A stretch of DNA of 64,000 bases from Psychrobacter sp. PL19 (GCF_017875835.1 NZ_JAGING010000001.1:930001-994000), one strand, 5' to 3'; shown: positions 38,801-50,714, counted from the stretch's first letter. Numbers and translations are program-made. The notes: a model not told the origin generated them from the sequence alone.

Positions 38801-40627
38801 CTATACTTTTTTGACCCAATTATCTTGAGTCAGTACGTTAAGTAAGTTACCTACTTTATCGAGACATTCTTGGTATTCAGCCTCACTATCAGAGGCAATA
38901 GTGATACCGCCACCTGCCCATAAATTGACTTGTCCTGTTGGGCTCGATGAAGTATCGGCCTGCAGCGTACGAATCAGGACATTCCATTGGCCGCTACCAT
39001 CAAAATTCATATAACCCATCGTGCCACAATAGGCGCCCCGCGGTGCGGCTTCTAATTCAGAGATAATCTCAACCGCGCGCTTCTTGGGTGTACCCGTAAT
39101 CGAGCCGGCTGGTAAACTACCGAACAATACTGCTAGCGGATGAGTGTCTTCTTTTAACTCAGCGGTAATAGTGCTAACCATATGATGGACATTACTAAAG
39201 CTCTCAATGGTGAATAGCTGTGGTACTTTTACGCTACCCGTCTTGGCGTATTTACCCAAATCATTACGTAGTAAGTCAACAATCATGACATTCTCAGCAC
39301 GATCTTTATCACTATCAGTCAGTTGCTGTTTGAGTACTAAGTCCTGTTCGGCATTGATACCACGCGGTATAGTACCCTTGATCGGCTTGGTACGAATATG
39401 ATGCCTACCGGTCTTAACGTCTTTGATAAAGGTGAAGAACAGCTCGGGTGAACAGCTCAATAACTCAAAGTCTAATGACGGTTGATCTGAGCGGTTGTGA
39501 ATTCTTGCATGATCAGCTGCCAAATTACTATTTTCTGCTGGGCTGTGTTTCGATAGGCTGTTCTCTAAACGATTAACTCCTAAATAACCCGCAAATGGGG
39601 CTTGGGTGTTGTGGTGGAGGGCAGGTAAGTAATCAATGAGGGAGGTCACTGTTGCGTGATTACTGCTACGCGAGTTAACAAACTGGCCACCCCATGCCTG
39701 CGTCAGGTTAATCTGATAACAGTCGCCTTGCTGTAAATAGTTTTGGGTTTGCTCAAAGGCCTGCTGATAGTCGAGCTTACTCCACTGCGCGCTCAATACT
39801 AGTGGTCTAAGTGTTGATCTGATTTTGAGTGCGGCTTGATTAGCATTGTCACTGTCACTGTCACTGTCACTAGTAGACAGTGTGTTATCCAGAGTATCTA
39901 AATATGATATAAGCGCTGTTATAAACTTATTTTCTGCTGTATTTCTAAGGTCAGTATGGCCAGTTTCAACCTTTAAAATCCAACGGGTGGTGCTATTAGT
40001 AGGGTCGTTAATCGGTGTCAGGTAAAGGTCATAATGACCCATAGTGGCACAAGGTTGTGATGTTTGTTGGACCTGAGATGCAGGACTGAGCTCATGAGCC
40101 GCAATATCATAACCAATAAAGCCAATCAGACCGTGATGATAGCTGGGATTTTCATCCTGGTCGTTTATCAAATTTGCATCGCTGTTACCAATCTCATGAG
40201 CTTGGCTATAATTGATTAACTCATTTTGCCAGTCTAGGTAACTCATATAGGCTGTCGTTATAGCATTACCATCATCACGACAATTTTTAATAACTTTATA
40301 GTTAGGTATTTGATCGTTAGATCTTTGGGTAGTCATAGAAGATAAGTCAGAGGTATGGTGATTGTTGCCATGAAAATAAACAGCCCAGCTTACTTTAGGT
40401 AGTAAGCCAACCACTGACTGCCCATCATTATTTAGCCATACTAGCTGCCACTGCGCGCTAGGATCTTGAGTTGCCAAATGCTGCTGCAACAACGGTAATA
40501 GTTCTGCGGCTGACAAACCACCAAAGCCCCACTGAAGTGGGCGCTTTAGCGGGGCTTGGTCAACAGGCTGGTTGCTTTTAACGTTAGCAGGATTGATGCT
40601 GTCGTGGCGGGCTATTGGGTTCGCCAT
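38801..40627 (-). CDS. pabB: Aminodeoxychorismate synthase component I
   Basis: 608 residues, longer than E. coli PabB (453). The C-terminal chorismate-binding domain is complete: ELLSCSPELFF, PIKGTIPRG (the lysine that marks PabB rather than TrpE), IVDLLRNDLG, GSITGTPKKRAVEII and GGGITIASDSEAEYQECLDK. It makes 4-amino-4-deoxychorismate for folate with PabA. The extra length lies in variable N-terminal segments, including an SDSDSD stretch from a hexanucleotide repeat. The start lies 3 bp after the fabB stop, so the two are co-transcribed. Confidence 0.93.
   Translation of the reverse strand: MANPIARHDSINPANVKSNQPVDQAPLKRPLQWGFGGLSAAELLPLLQQHLATQDPSAQWQLVWLNNDGQSVVGLLPKVSWAVYFHGNNHHTSDLSSMTTQRSNDQIPNYKVIKNCRDDGNAITTAYMSYLDWQNELINYSQAHEIGNSDANLINDQDENPSYHHGLIGFIGYDIAAHELSPASQVQQTSQPCATMGHYDLYLTPINDPTNSTTRWILKVETGHTDLRNTAENKFITALISYLDTLDNTLSTSDSDSDSDNANQAALKIRSTLRPLVLSAQWSKLDYQQAFEQTQNYLQQGDCYQINLTQAWGGQFVNSRSSNHATVTSLIDYLPALHHNTQAPFAGYLGVNRLENSLSKHSPAENSNLAADHARIHNRSDQPSLDFELLSCSPELFFTFIKDVKTGRHHIRTKPIKGTIPRGINAEQDLVLKQQLTDSDKDRAENVMIVDLLRNDLGKYAKTGSVKVPQLFTIESFSNVHHMVSTITAELKEDTHPLAVLFGSLPAGSITGTPKKRAVEIISELEAAPRGAYCGTMGYMNFDGSGQWNVLIRTLQADTSSSPTGQVNLWAGGGITIASDSEAEYQECLDKVGNLLNVLTQDNWVKKV
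39849..39871. repeat. Hexanucleotide microsatellite inside pabB
   Basis: TCACTG three times plus TCACT; read on the minus strand it encodes alternating Ser-Asp in a non-conserved loop of PabB. Confidence 0.92.
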
Positions 40628-40630
40628 ACG

Positions 40631-41875
40631 TTAGGCGTCGAATTTTTTGATGATTAAGGTGGCATTAGTACCACCAAAGCCGAAGCTATTGCTCATAAGA
40701 GTCTTAAGCTTAGCCGGTCGCATTTCAGTGACGATATCAAAGCCTTCGGCAGCTGAATCAAGATTTTCAATATTGATACTCGGGGCGATAAATTCTTCTT
40801 GTAGCATAAGTAAACAGTAAATCAACTCTTGAGCACCGACCGCCCCTAAGCTATGACCGGTCATTGATTTGGTTGAGCTAATAGGCGGGACCGTATTTTT
40901 AGCATCGTTGTCGGAAGCGAATACTTCAACAATAGCTTTCAGTTCGGTGATATCGCCTAATGGCGTACTGGTACCGTGGCTATTAATATAATCCACACTC
41001 TGTAAGCCAGCCTGATCTAAAGCTTGCTGCATACAACGTACCGCACCCTCGCCACTGGGGGCAACCATCTCAGCACCATCAGAGCTAGCGCCATACCCGA
41101 CAATTTCGGCTAAAATATTGGCGCCGCGCGCTTGGGCATGTTCCAAGCTTTCAACCACCACCATCGCCCCACCACCGGCAATCACAAAACCGTCGCGATC
41201 TTTATCATAAGCACGTGAGGATTGTTTTGGCGTGTCATTATATTGCGTGCTCATTGCGCCCATAGCATCAAACATACAAGACTGGGTCCAGTCCTCCGCT
41301 TCACTGCCACCGGCTAACACCACGTCTGCTTTGCCCAGCTGAATCAGTTCAGCGGCGTGGCCGATACAGTGAGTTGAAGTCGCGCAAGCTGAGGAAATAG
41401 AATAGGAGACCCCTTGAATTTTGAGACCGGTCGCTAGAGCCGCAGACACTGAACTGCTCATAGTCTTTGGCACTGCCATAGCACCGACTCCGCGCAGACC
41501 TTTTTCGCGCATAGCATCTACTGCGATGACCACCCCCTCTGTTGATGCGCCACCCGATCCTGCTATAACTCCCACACGTGGGTTATTATTAATGGTTTCA
41601 AGTGCTAACCCTGCTTGCTCAATAGCGGCCAATGCGCTCACATAAGCATAAAGGCTGGCATCACTAAAAAAACGCTTCAATTTGCGATCTATACCAGAAG
41701 TGTCAAGTAACCCTTTATCAATACTACCGCTGACTTGCGATTTAAAGCCGTGCTCAGCGTAAGATTCATTAAATCTAATGCCAGACTGCCCTTGTTTTAA
41801 AGCAGTGGTGACAGTGGCTAAATCATTTCCGATACAAGAGACAATCCCTGCTCCAGTAATAACAACTCGGCGCAT
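40631..41875 (-). CDS. fabB: Beta-ketoacyl-ACP synthase I
   Basis: 414 residues. KAS fold with nucleophile in [14 protein letters not shown] and the two histidines in NSHGTSTP and TGHSLGAVG; the surrounding sequence ([38 protein letters not shown]) is of FabB rather than FabF type. It elongates acyl-ACPs and is key for unsaturated fatty acids, a point relevant to membrane fluidity in a cold-adapted genus. Followed 3 bp later by pabB. A 5 x 17-bp minisatellite lies 52-136 bp before the start. Confidence 0.95.
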   Translation of the reverse strand: MRRVVITGAGIVSCIGNDLATVTTALKQGQSGIRFNESYAEHGFKSQVSGSIDKGLLDTSGIDRKLKRFFSDASLYAYVSALAAIEQAGLALETINNNPRVGVIAGSGGASTEGVVIAVDAMREKGLRGVGAMAVPKTMSSSVSAALATGLKIQGVSYSISSACATSTHCIGHAAELIQLGKADVVLAGGSEAEDWTQSCMFDAMGAMSTQYNDTPKQSSRAYDKDRDGFVIAGGGAMVVVESLEHAQARGANILAEIVGYGASSDGAEMVAPSGEGAVRCMQQALDQAGLQSVDYINSHGTSTPLGDITELKAIVEVFASDNDAKNTVPPISSTKSMTGHSLGAVGAQELIYCLLMLQEEFIAPSINIENLDSAAEGFDIVTEMRPAKLKTLMSNSFGFGGTNATLIIKKFDA

Positions 41876-41926
41876 ACCGTATTCCTTATAATAGCGATTC
41901 TTTAATGATGGCTTTGATGCCTCTTT

Positions 41927-42011
41927 ACATTTAATGCTTATCTACATTTAATGCCTTTCTATGTTTAATGCCTTTCTATGCTTAATGTCTTTCTATATTT
42001 AATGCTTATGT
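41927..42011. repeat. Five 17-bp tandem repeats upstream of fabB
   Basis: Units start at 41927, 41944, 41961, 41978 and 41995, consensus A-C/T-A/G-TTTAATGCCTTTCT with 1-4 differences each. They lie in the fabB 5' region. The rest of the 727-bp gap (42012-42602) is AT-rich with the divergent EcsC promoter; CTAAACCTAGCAAACCATTAATAA-type short repeats occur around 42466-42508 as AACCATTAATAAG / TTATTAATGGTTT, an inverted pair. Confidence 0.85.
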
Positions 42012-42602
42012 ATCGACGTTTGCTGTTAGGCGTTTCTCAAAGCTTAATTTCTTTACTTCAAGTATTTTTTGATTCTTTTAGTTTTATAATAATACCGAAA
42101 ATTGTCTAAGCACTAGGTCAATCATACCTTAATTCACGGTATGATAACGTATCGACGATTCAAAAACGTTGCTCAATTGCAAAATAATAGTAAAAATACC
42201 ATGAACTCTAAAAGGCAAGCTGACAGGCCTTGCTGAAGTAATTTTGATAAGGGCAACATTAGCGATCATAACATTCAAAAACATAAGAGACAGATCACAA
42301 GCAGATGGTATAGAGGTGGCAATTATTCAGTCTAAAGTTACGAACAAGTCATAACTTTAGATACAAATGTCGTGGTAGTAATAACATTGTTCTCACTGAC
42401 ATAAATATCAAAAATTAGCTACACTAATAGAATAGATATCAGTACAAAAGCGAATTAATGTTGAGCTTATTAATGGTTTGTGCTAAACCTAGCAAACCAT
42501 TAATAAGTAGCAGACCCCAACAAAAGGTTAAAAATTATTCGAACCTACGCTTTTTAGGCATATTATTTTAATCACACCAATCATCATATTAAGGATACAA
42601 CG

Positions 42603-43694
42603 ATGGCAAAGCAGAGCACTCTTTCTCAAGGTATTAAGACTATCGGTTATTTTACACGGAGTAATCTTGAGCGTATGGGTTCACTAATTGATAGTGTTAA
42701 CACCAAAACAGGTAAGTCAAGTCACTATAAAGCGGTAGATTTAGGCAACGACGATTATCAACAAGATCTATTCCGTGAGCAAACCTTAAAAACCACTCAA
42801 CAGCTCCTTGGTACTCGCTTTGCTACCTATGGCAAATATGCTAAAAAAGTAGTCCCTGATAAGCTATTCCAATCTACGCTGGATAGTGCTTTTGCTCAGC
42901 TGGCGAAACTGGCCTCAAGTTGGAGTCAGCTCGACTTACCAAGTGAGCATCGTTTCGCTAATGTCGCGACATTGGATGACGGACAACGTTATGCATTGGC
43001 AACTGCTATTGCCAATCAAAACCGTGCGCTTGCAACCCTGGGTGGATTGACGGGTTTAGCCGGTTTGCCAGGGTTGTTAGCGGATACCTTATGGCTATTA
43101 TTAGTGTCATTACGTACGGTTTATCAATTGGCTGCTGTCTATGATAAACCACTGACTGGTAAACAAGGTATAAAAGCAGCTTACGAATTACTCGCTAACG
43201 CTGACTTGAGTAAGATGCAAGAAAAACAAGCGCTGTTGGCAGGTATTGGGGTAGGTAAGGGCCTACTTGATAATGCCCAAAGCCGTGGTCTGCATAGTGA
43301 GCTCAAAAATTTAGGCCTTAAAAATCAGAATGTGAATTTCTATGCAGAACAAGTCGATAAAATTGCTGGGCAGGTAGGTATCGATCTGGATCAAATTGAC
43401 TTGTCATGGGTCCGCCGCTTCTTACCAGTAACCGCTGTCGCTGTAGGCATGCGTTACAATAGCCGCTTGATCGATCAAGTCATTGGCGTGGCACAAGCGA
43501 CTTTTGCACCAGAACCCAAGCTTGCCAATCGCGCGATCACTGATGACAGCAGTAGCGAAGCTGAGGTTAGTAAAAATACAGACAGTCAGAAAAAAGACAC
43601 AGGGAAGCGTGTAGAAGAAGCATCAGATAGCAACAAATCTGCCGATGAGAAGCAAACAGAAACCAGCGAGCAAAAATCAGAGGTAAAAAAATAG
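42603..43694 (+). CDS. EcsC-family protein
   Basis: 363 residues. The central part (~120-310) matches the EcsC family: Ala/Gly/Leu-rich helices such as GLTGLAGLPGLLADTLWLLLVSLRTVYQLAAVYD, then IKAAYELL and LPVTAVAVGMRYNSRLIDQV. The C-terminal ~55 residues are a charged Ser/Lys/Glu/Asp tail without family match. Family function is poorly known (named after a Bacillus ABC transporter accessory protein). AAGGATA precedes ATG 42603. Confidence 0.8.
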   Translation: MAKQSTLSQGIKTIGYFTRSNLERMGSLIDSVNTKTGKSSHYKAVDLGNDDYQQDLFREQTLKTTQQLLGTRFATYGKYAKKVVPDKLFQSTLDSAFAQLAKLASSWSQLDLPSEHRFANVATLDDGQRYALATAIANQNRALATLGGLTGLAGLPGLLADTLWLLLVSLRTVYQLAAVYDKPLTGKQGIKAAYELLANADLSKMQEKQALLAGIGVGKGLLDNAQSRGLHSELKNLGLKNQNVNFYAEQVDKIAGQVGIDLDQIDLSWVRRFLPVTAVAVGMRYNSRLIDQVIGVAQATFAPEPKLANRAITDDSSSEAEVSKNTDSQKKDTGKRVEEASDSNKSADEKQTETSEQKSEVKK

Positions 43695-43720
43695 TTATTG
43701 GTCATTGAGAAATAAAAACA

Positions 43721-43807
43721 GGTGGTAGTGTCTTAAGACTTTTTTGCATGACAAAGATAATGTCAAATAATGTTAAATAGAGTCTTGAAAGTTAAGACAA
43801 TACCACC
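43721..43807. mobile_element. 87-bp MITE-like inverted-repeat element
   Basis: Terminal arms GGTGGTAGTGTCTTAA (43721-43736) and TTAAGACAATACCACC (43792-43807) pair at 15 of 16 positions; a second inner pair AAGACT/AGTCTT follows. No coding capacity, no clear target duplication. It could instead be a long hairpin terminator after the EcsC gene, though the ends look transposon-like. Confidence 0.5.
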
Positions 43808-43956
43808 ACTTAGTGCCTAACAATTGACAATTTTATAAGCTTGTCTTGTCAAATGTTTATTTTCACGGGTACGGCTTAGCTGTATTGCTAGCCAATAGTA
43901 GCGTATACTTAATGCATATCTGCTGAACGTTGTAAAGTAAAACTACCTATAAGTGG

Positions 43957-43985
43957 TTGAAATTACAACAACATATCTTTATAAT
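43957..43985 (+). promoter_or_regulatory. Promoter of the str operon
   Basis: TTGAAA (43957-43962), 17-bp spacer, TATAAT (43980-43985): a near-consensus sigma-70 promoter about 105 bp before rpsL. It fits the high expression expected of rpsL-rpsG-fusA. Confidence 0.78.
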
Positions 43986-44089
43986 ACATTGTCCTAAAAA
44001 TGGGTACCCCAAAAATCCGCGTATAGCGTGAGATGGCTGGTGGATTGGCCCATTTTTTTGTTTTATACCAAACGGGAGAAGCATGCCTT

Positions 44090-44464
44090 ATGGCAACAAC
44101 TAACCAATTGATTCGTAAGGGTCGCAAAACAATCAAGGAAAAGTCAAAAGTTCCTGCGTTGCAAGCGTGCCCACAACGTCGCGGTGTATGTACTCGTGTA
44201 TATACTACCACGCCTAAAAAACCTAACTCGGCCATGCGTAAAGTATGTCGTGTACGTTTGACTTCAGGCTATGAAGTATCAAGCTACATCGGCGGCGAAG
44301 GTCATAACTTACAAGAGCACAGTGTGGTTCTTATCCGTGGTGGTCGTGTAAAAGATCTACCGGGTGTACGTTATCATACCGTTCGCGGTGCACTAGATTG
44401 CGCTGGCGTAAAAGACCGTAAGCAAGGTCGCTCTAAATATGGTGCGAAGAAACCTAAAGTTTAA
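44090..44464 (+). CDS. rpsL: 30S ribosomal protein S12
   Basis: 124 residues from ATG 44090 with GGGAGA upstream; this gives the standard [13 protein letters not shown] start (the frame is open 19 codons earlier without support). Core [13 protein letters not shown] keeps Lys43, and GGRVKDLPG keeps the second lysine, so the protein is of the streptomycin-sensitive type at these sites. S12 sits at the decoding centre. First gene of rpsL-rpsG-fusA-tuf. Confidence 0.98.
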   Translation: MATTNQLIRKGRKTIKEKSKVPALQACPQRRGVCTRVYTTTPKKPNSAMRKVCRVRLTSGYEVSSYIGGEGHNLQEHSVVLIRGGRVKDLPGVRYHTVRGALDCAGVKDRKQGRSKYGAKKPKV

Positions 44465-44681
44465 TATTAGCGATAATATTAACGTAGTGTGTATTCGTAC
44501 GACCCATTAACTGTGCATGGGATTAGTGTTATCGGTTTGAGCATTTTATTTAACTAAACTGCTGCCTCAACACTCCCTCATGCAGTAAGGCTGACTGATA
44601 ACTCTTCACTGCGCTCACAATATATTGCTGCCAGTATGAGATTATGAATGTCAGACTCTCCTGAAGACAAGGAAATTTATT

Positions 44682-45155
44682 ATGCCAAGACGTCGCGTCG
44701 TAGCTACCCGTGAGATCCTACCGGATCCTAAGTTTGGTAGCCAAACCATCGCTAAATTCATCAACCACGTGATGAGCCATGGTAAAAAATCTACTGCTGA
44801 GCGTATCGTTTACGGTGCTCTTGAGACTGTAGCTCAAAAACGTAACATTGAAGATCCTGTATCTTTTTTCGAAGACGTTCTCGAAAATGTTCGCCCAATG
44901 GTAGAAGTAAAAGCTCGCCGCGTTGGTGGTGCTACCTATCAAGTACCAATGGAAGTACGCCCCTCCCGTCGTACTGCATTGGCTATGCGTTGGATAGCCG
45001 AAGCAGCTGCTAAGCGTTCTGAAAAATCAATGGCTCTACGTCTTGCAGGCGAATTGGGCGATGCATCAGAAGGCAAGGGTAATGCTATGAAAAAGCGTGA
45101 CGAAGTTCACCGCATGGCAGATGCTAACAAAGCATTCTCACATTACCGCTTCTAA
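44682..45155 (+). CDS. rpsG: 30S ribosomal protein S7
   Basis: 157 residues, standard length. It begins [20 protein letters not shown] and contains [21 protein letters not shown] and the C-terminal [16 protein letters not shown]7 nucleates assembly of the 30S head and in E. coli represses the str operon. AAGGAA 8 nt before the ATG. The 217-bp spacer to rpsL is longer than in E. coli. Confidence 0.98.
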   Translation: MPRRRVVATREILPDPKFGSQTIAKFINHVMSHGKKSTAERIVYGALETVAQKRNIEDPVSFFEDVLENVRPMVEVKARRVGGATYQVPMEVRPSRRTALAMRWIAEAAAKRSEKSMALRLAGELGDASEGKGNAMKKRDEVHRMADANKAFSHYRF

Positions 45156-45521
45156 GTTCGCTTAAAGCTGTAAGTGCTGGTAAATCAGACGCAACCATTT
45201 GCGCTACTGATTTATCAGCGTATATGGTTATTCTATAACCTTATCGCTTATTTATTCTATTGATTGCCGCTATCACTTGTTCAGTTGTTACATAACTTAT
45301 GCTACACAATTTAAGTTCTTGAACGGCTGCGATGGCGGATATCTGTTATGACAATTTTGTCCTAGATTCAATGCTTTTATATTCTTATCACTGACGCTGT
45401 CAAACCGTATTAGGTTTATCAAGTGGCCAGTAAAATAGCCAAGCTAGATTTTTTTGCTAAGAGTATAAAGTAGAGACATACAATACATTAATACATACAT
45501 GACTTCCCCTAGGAAAACACT
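45156..45521 (+). other. Spacer between rpsG and fusA
   Basis: 366 bp without an open frame of note. No strong terminator. Only the fusA ribosome binding site (TAGGAAA) is clear. The length suggests an extra internal promoter, which I cannot place with confidence. Confidence 0.4.
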
Positions 45522-47648
45522 ATGGCTCGTATAACTCCCCTAAAGCGCTATCGTAATATTGGTATCTCAGCGCACATTGATGCTGGTAAGACAACTACTA
45601 CCGAGCGCGTTTTGTTCTATACCGGTGTCAGTCACAAAATTGGCGAAGTACATGATGGCGCAGCTACCATGGACTGGATGGAGCAAGAACAAGAGCGCGG
45701 TATTACTATTACGTCAGCGGCGACTACCTGCTTTTGGTCAGGTATGGCCAAGCAATTCCCTGAACATCGTATCAATATCATTGACACCCCAGGTCACGTT
45801 GACTTCACGATTGAAGTTGAACGTTCTATGCGGGTACTTGATGGCGCGTGCATGGTTTACTGTGCAGTAGGCGGCGTACAACCACAGTCTGAGACCGTAT
45901 GGCGTCAGGCAAACAAATATAAAGTACCGCGTCTTGCATTCGTAAATAAAATGGATCGGGTTGGTGCTGATTTTTACCGCGTTATTGAGCAAGTTAAGAC
46001 TCGTTTAGGTGGTAACCCAGTAGCCGTTGTTATTCCAATTGGTAAAGAAGAAGACTTTGAAGGCGTGGTTGACCTAGTGTCTATGAAAGCCATCTATTGG
46101 GACGAAGCGTCTCAAGGTATGGAATATGAAGAGCGCGAAATCCCAGCTGAACTACAAGAAAAAGCGGAAGAATTTCGTGAAATCTTAGTCGAAACTGCTG
46201 CTGAAGCGTCTGAAGAGTTAATGAATTTATACTTAGACAATGGCGAATTGTCTCAAGATCAAATTCATGCTGCCATTCGTCAACGTACGATTGATAACGA
46301 AATTATTCCATTACTTTGTGGTACTGCCTTTAAGAACAAAGGCGTACAAAAAATGTTGGATGCGGTTATTCGTTATTTACCAGCACCAATAGATGTACCG
46401 GCTATTAAAGGTATTCTTAACGATAAAGACGAAAGCGAAGGCTTCCGCGAAGCGTCAGATGACACTCCTTTCTCAGCACTTGCTTTCAAAATCATGAATG
46501 ATAAGTTCGTCGGTAACTTAACCTTTGTTCGTGTTTATTCAGGTGTCTTAAAGCAGGGCAGCAGCGTTTATAACCCAGTTAAAATGAAGCGTGAGCGCGT
46601 TGGTCGTATCGTTCAGATGATGGCGAACACGCAAGAAGAGCTTGCTGAAATTCGTACTGGTGATATCGCCGCTTTAGTGGGCATGAAAGATGTGACTACT
46701 GGTGATACTCTTTGCGACGAGAGCAACGTGATTACTCTTGAGCGTATGGAGTTCCCAGATCCAGTGATCAGTTTAGCGGTCGAACCTAAGACCAAAGCTG
46801 ACCAAGAAAGAATGTCGATTGCTCTAGGTCGTTTGGCGAAAGAAGACCCTTCATTCCGTGTACATACTGATGAAGAATCTGGCCAGACTATCATCAGTGG
46901 TATGGGTGAGCTGCATTTAGAAATTCTTGTCGATCGTATGAAGCGTGAGTTTGGCGTTGAAGCTAACATTGGTGCGCCGCAGGTTGCTTATCGCGAAACG
47001 ATTCGTGAGACGATTGAACAAGAAGGCAAATTCGTCCGTCAAACCGGTGGCCGTGGTAAATTCGGTCATGTGTGGTTACGTCTTGAGCCACTTGATCCAG
47101 CTGGCGACGTTTTATATGAGTTTGCTGAAGAAGTGGTTGGTGGTACGGTGCCAAAAGAATTCCATGGTGCGGTTGATAAGGGTATCAGAGAACGCATGAA
47201 AAATGGCGTACTTGCTGGTTACCCAATCGTTGGCGTAAAAGCGACCTTGTATGACGGTTCTTACCATGACGTTGACTCGGATGAGTTGTCATTTAAGATG
47301 GCCGGTTCTATTGCTTTCAGAAAAGGCTTCTTAGCTGCTAATCCGGCACTACTTGAGCCAGTCATGAAAGTTGAAGTGGAAACCCCTGAAGATTACATGG
47401 GCGATATTATGGGCGATTTAAACCGTCGTCGTGGTATGGTTCAAGGTATGGAAGATCTGCCTGGTGGTACCAAGCAGATCCGTGCAGAAGTGCCATTAGC
47501 AGAAATGTTTGGTTATGCCACACAGATGCGTTCAATGTCACAGGGCCGTGCAACTTACTCGATGGAATTCCAAAAGTACGCTGAGATTCCAAAATCAGTA
47601 TCCGCTGCTATTATCGCTAAGTTCAACTCTAAAGATGGCGACGAGTAA
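45522..47648 (+). CDS. fusA: Elongation factor G
   Basis: 708 residues. GTPase motifs [21 protein letters not shown] and [11 protein letters not shown], followed by domains II-V ([23 protein letters not shown]). It drives translocation on the ribosome. The neighbouring genes and motifs indicate the main EF-G, not FusB/TypA. 222 bp before tuf. Confidence 0.98.
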   Translation: MARITPLKRYRNIGISAHIDAGKTTTTERVLFYTGVSHKIGEVHDGAATMDWMEQEQERGITITSAATTCFWSGMAKQFPEHRINIIDTPGHVDFTIEVERSMRVLDGACMVYCAVGGVQPQSETVWRQANKYKVPRLAFVNKMDRVGADFYRVIEQVKTRLGGNPVAVVIPIGKEEDFEGVVDLVSMKAIYWDEASQGMEYEEREIPAELQEKAEEFREILVETAAEASEELMNLYLDNGELSQDQIHAAIRQRTIDNEIIPLLCGTAFKNKGVQKMLDAVIRYLPAPIDVPAIKGILNDKDESEGFREASDDTPFSALAFKIMNDKFVGNLTFVRVYSGVLKQGSSVYNPVKMKRERVGRIVQMMANTQEELAEIRTGDIAALVGMKDVTTGDTLCDESNVITLERMEFPDPVISLAVEPKTKADQERMSIALGRLAKEDPSFRVHTDEESGQTIISGMGELHLEILVDRMKREFGVEANIGAPQVAYRETIRETIEQEGKFVRQTGGRGKFGHVWLRLEPLDPAGDVLYEFAEEVVGGTVPKEFHGAVDKGIRERMKNGVLAGYPIVGVKATLYDGSYHDVDSDELSFKMAGSIAFRKGFLAANPALLEPVMKVEVETPEDYMGDIMGDLNRRRGMVQGMEDLPGGTKQIRAEVPLAEMFGYATQMRSMSQGRATYSMEFQKYAEIPKSVSAAIIAKFNSKDGDE

Positions 47649-47667
47649 TTAATAACCCTTTAATAAT

Positions 47668-47703
47668 GGCAATATAGAGCCTAACTCTGTATTGTCAGTT
47701 TTG
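47668..47703 (+). terminator. Hairpin with short T-run between fusA and tuf
   Basis: Twelve-base stem (47668-47679 with 47685-47696, two G-T pairs) followed by AGTTTT. A second perfect 8-bp hairpin follows (47710-47717 with 47732-47739). They may uncouple tuf from fusA or partly attenuate. Confidence 0.5.
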
Positions 47704-47870
47704 ATTAAGCCAATAACTTGTTAAAAGACTTGTTATTGGTCGTGATTTTCTTATAATATCTGCACACTATATGTGCAACCCTTTAACAATTATCTTAATG
47801 CGGTCACAATTGCCTTAATTATTGTATCAACACTAATGAAGCATTGACCCCAAATAAAGAGGAAACACTC

Positions 47871-49061
<1,191 letters not shown>

Positions 49062-49090
49062 GACTGAATGTAGTATTTAAACCATTAGTC

Positions 49091-49127
49091 AAAAAGTCGC
49101 TCTCTTTATTGAGGGCGGCTTTTTTTA
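49091..49127 (+). terminator. Terminator of tuf
   Basis: Stem AAAAAGTCGCTCTC with GAGGGCGGCTTTTT (49091-49104, 49111-49124; some G-T pairs), loop TTTATT, T7 tail. It is 29 bp after the tuf stop. Confidence 0.9.
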
Positions 49128-49154
49128 TGGCTTTGAACAAGTAGACGTAATAGG

Positions 49155-49292
49155 TATAGTTAAAATACCTCAAAAACGCGACGGTACTGCTGCTATAAGC
49201 TTTTTGCAGCCTCGGTCTGCGTAGGCACAGCAAGCAAGAAAAACGTATGCCAGCAGTAGGTTATGTATCGATATTCCTTTTCATTGACTATA
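49155..49292 (+). repeat. 138-bp palindromic dispersed repeat, copy C
   Basis: Same length and orientation as copies B and D. It sits between the tuf terminator and the tRNA-Trp promoter. The remaining sequence to 49416 is AT-rich with nothing else recognised. Confidence 0.92.
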
Positions 49293-49416
49293 TTTAACGA
49301 AGCAAAATACTACGAAAGCCAATTGATAGCGAGCTCGGTTTGGTACTCCATATTTTTGAGGGTTGTTATTAATAAAGCGGTGAATGGATTAATATGGTTA
49401 AATACTGCCTTAAAAC

Positions 49417-49444
49417 TTGCATTCTAACTAAAAGCTTGTATAAT
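49417..49444 (+). promoter_or_regulatory. Promoter of tRNA-Trp-secE-nusG
   Basis: TTGCAT (49417-49422), 16-bp spacer, TATAAT (49439-49444), about 20 bp before the tRNA 5' end. Confidence 0.8.
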
Positions 49445-49463
49445 TGTCAGCCTCAACACCCAT

Positions 49464-49539
49464 AGGCGATTGGCTCAATTGGTAGAGCATCGGTCTCCAA
49501 AACCGAGGGTTGTAGGTTCGAGTCCTACATCGCCTGCCA
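49464..49539 (+). tRNA. tRNA-Trp (anticodon CCA)
   Basis: 76 nt with the 3' CCA encoded. Acceptor arm AGGCGAT pairs with ATCGCCT, discriminator G. D-arm GGCTCAATTGGTAGAGC, anticodon loop with CCA inside GGTCTCCAAAACC, T-arm GGTTCGAGTCC. It is 51 bp before secE, the same tRNA-Trp-secE linkage as in other gammaproteobacteria. Confidence 0.97.
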
Positions 49540-49590
49540 TCTTTTTATTATATTTTAGCTGCATACCACCATCTCCGAAGTGAGTCCTTT

Positions 49591-50076
49591 ATGAGCAATG
49601 ATCAAGATAACCTCGAAAATAAGTTATCTGATGCTAAGGCAGCCGATGGTGGAACGCTGACTAAAAATAAGCACATATCAGCGACCAATACCTCTGCGGT
49701 TGAAGTTGCTAAAACTGGCTCAGCAAAAGATGCTATGTTATGGCTACTGGCCATCGCAGTCTTAATCGGTGCGACTTTAGCCAATCAATACTTACCGGGT
49801 TACTGGCAGCCTGCCAATGATGTCTGGGTACGGATTGGCATTATCGTCGCCCTTTTTGTATTTGCACTGGTATGTCTTGCATTAACTAACCAGGGCCGTG
49901 CATTTAAAACCTTATTAAAAGACGCTGCCGTAGAACTACGCCGCGTTACATGGCCTGGTAAAGACGAAACCTTTCAATACACATGGCAAACACTTGTCGT
50001 GATCGCTATTGCTGGGTTTTTTATTTGGTTATTGGATAACTTTTTTAATTGGTTTGTTGGCTTATTTATTGGTTAA
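49591..50076 (+). CDS. secE: Preprotein translocase subunit SecE
   Basis: 161 residues with three membrane helices (~47-65, ~80-100, ~133-155), the long gammaproteobacterial form. The conserved cytoplasmic segment ELRRVTWPGKDETFQYT precedes the last helix. It stabilises SecY in the inner membrane. The first ~45 residues are polar. Co-transcribed with tRNA-Trp and nusG. Confidence 0.96.
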   Translation: MSNDQDNLENKLSDAKAADGGTLTKNKHISATNTSAVEVAKTGSAKDAMLWLLAIAVLIGATLANQYLPGYWQPANDVWVRIGIIVALFVFALVCLALTNQGRAFKTLLKDAAVELRRVTWPGKDETFQYTWQTLVVIAIAGFFIWLLDNFFNWFVGLFIG

Positions 50077-50183
50077 ACAGCAAGTATTGAGTCCAAGGTT
50101 GCACATTGCAAGCTGTCTCAATTGCTAGCATTTAACTCAAATTTTACTTATAACGACTTATTTATAAAGATCAGGAGCGTGAT

Positions 50184-50714
50184 ATGCGTTGGTATATTGT
50201 CCAAGCGTTTTCAGGATATGAAAAACAAGTACAACGTTCATTAACTGATCGTATTAACCGTAGTGACTTCGCTGAGTCGTTCGGTGATGTGTTGGTTCCT
50301 ACCGAAGAAGTCGTTGAAATGAAAGACGGCAAAAAGCGTAAGAGTGAGCGTAAGTTCTTTCCAGGATACGTATTGATCCAAATGGAAATGAACGATAATA
50401 CTTGGCACATCGTTAAAGAGTGCCCTCGTATTATGGGCTTTATTGGTGGTACACCAGAAACTCCTGCACCTATTACTCAAGTAGAAGCCGATCGTATTTT
50501 AAACCGCTTGAACCAGACTGAAGCTGATCCACGTCCAAAAACTTTATTTGAGCCGGGTGAAGAACTATTGGTTATTGATGGTCCATTTACTGACTTTAAA
50601 GGGTTGGTGGAAAGAGTGGATTACGAAAAGTCTAAACTACATTTGACCGTAAACGTATTTAATCGACCCACCCAGGTCGAACTTGAGTTTAGTAAAGTTG
50701 AAAAACTAGACTAA
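50184..50714 (+). CDS. nusG: Transcription termination/antitermination factor NusG
   Basis: 176 residues. NGN domain ([17 protein letters not shown]) and C-terminal KOW domain ([25 protein letters not shown]). It binds RNA polymerase and links it to Rho or to ribosomes via S10. AGGAG before ATG 50184. 107 bp after secE and 94 bp before rplK. Confidence 0.98.
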   Translation: MRWYIVQAFSGYEKQVQRSLTDRINRSDFAESFGDVLVPTEEVVEMKDGKKRKSERKFFPGYVLIQMEMNDNTWHIVKECPRIMGFIGGTPETPAPITQVEADRILNRLNQTEADPRPKTLFEPGEELLVIDGPFTDFKGLVERVDYEKSKLHLTVNVFNRPTQVELEFSKVEKLD

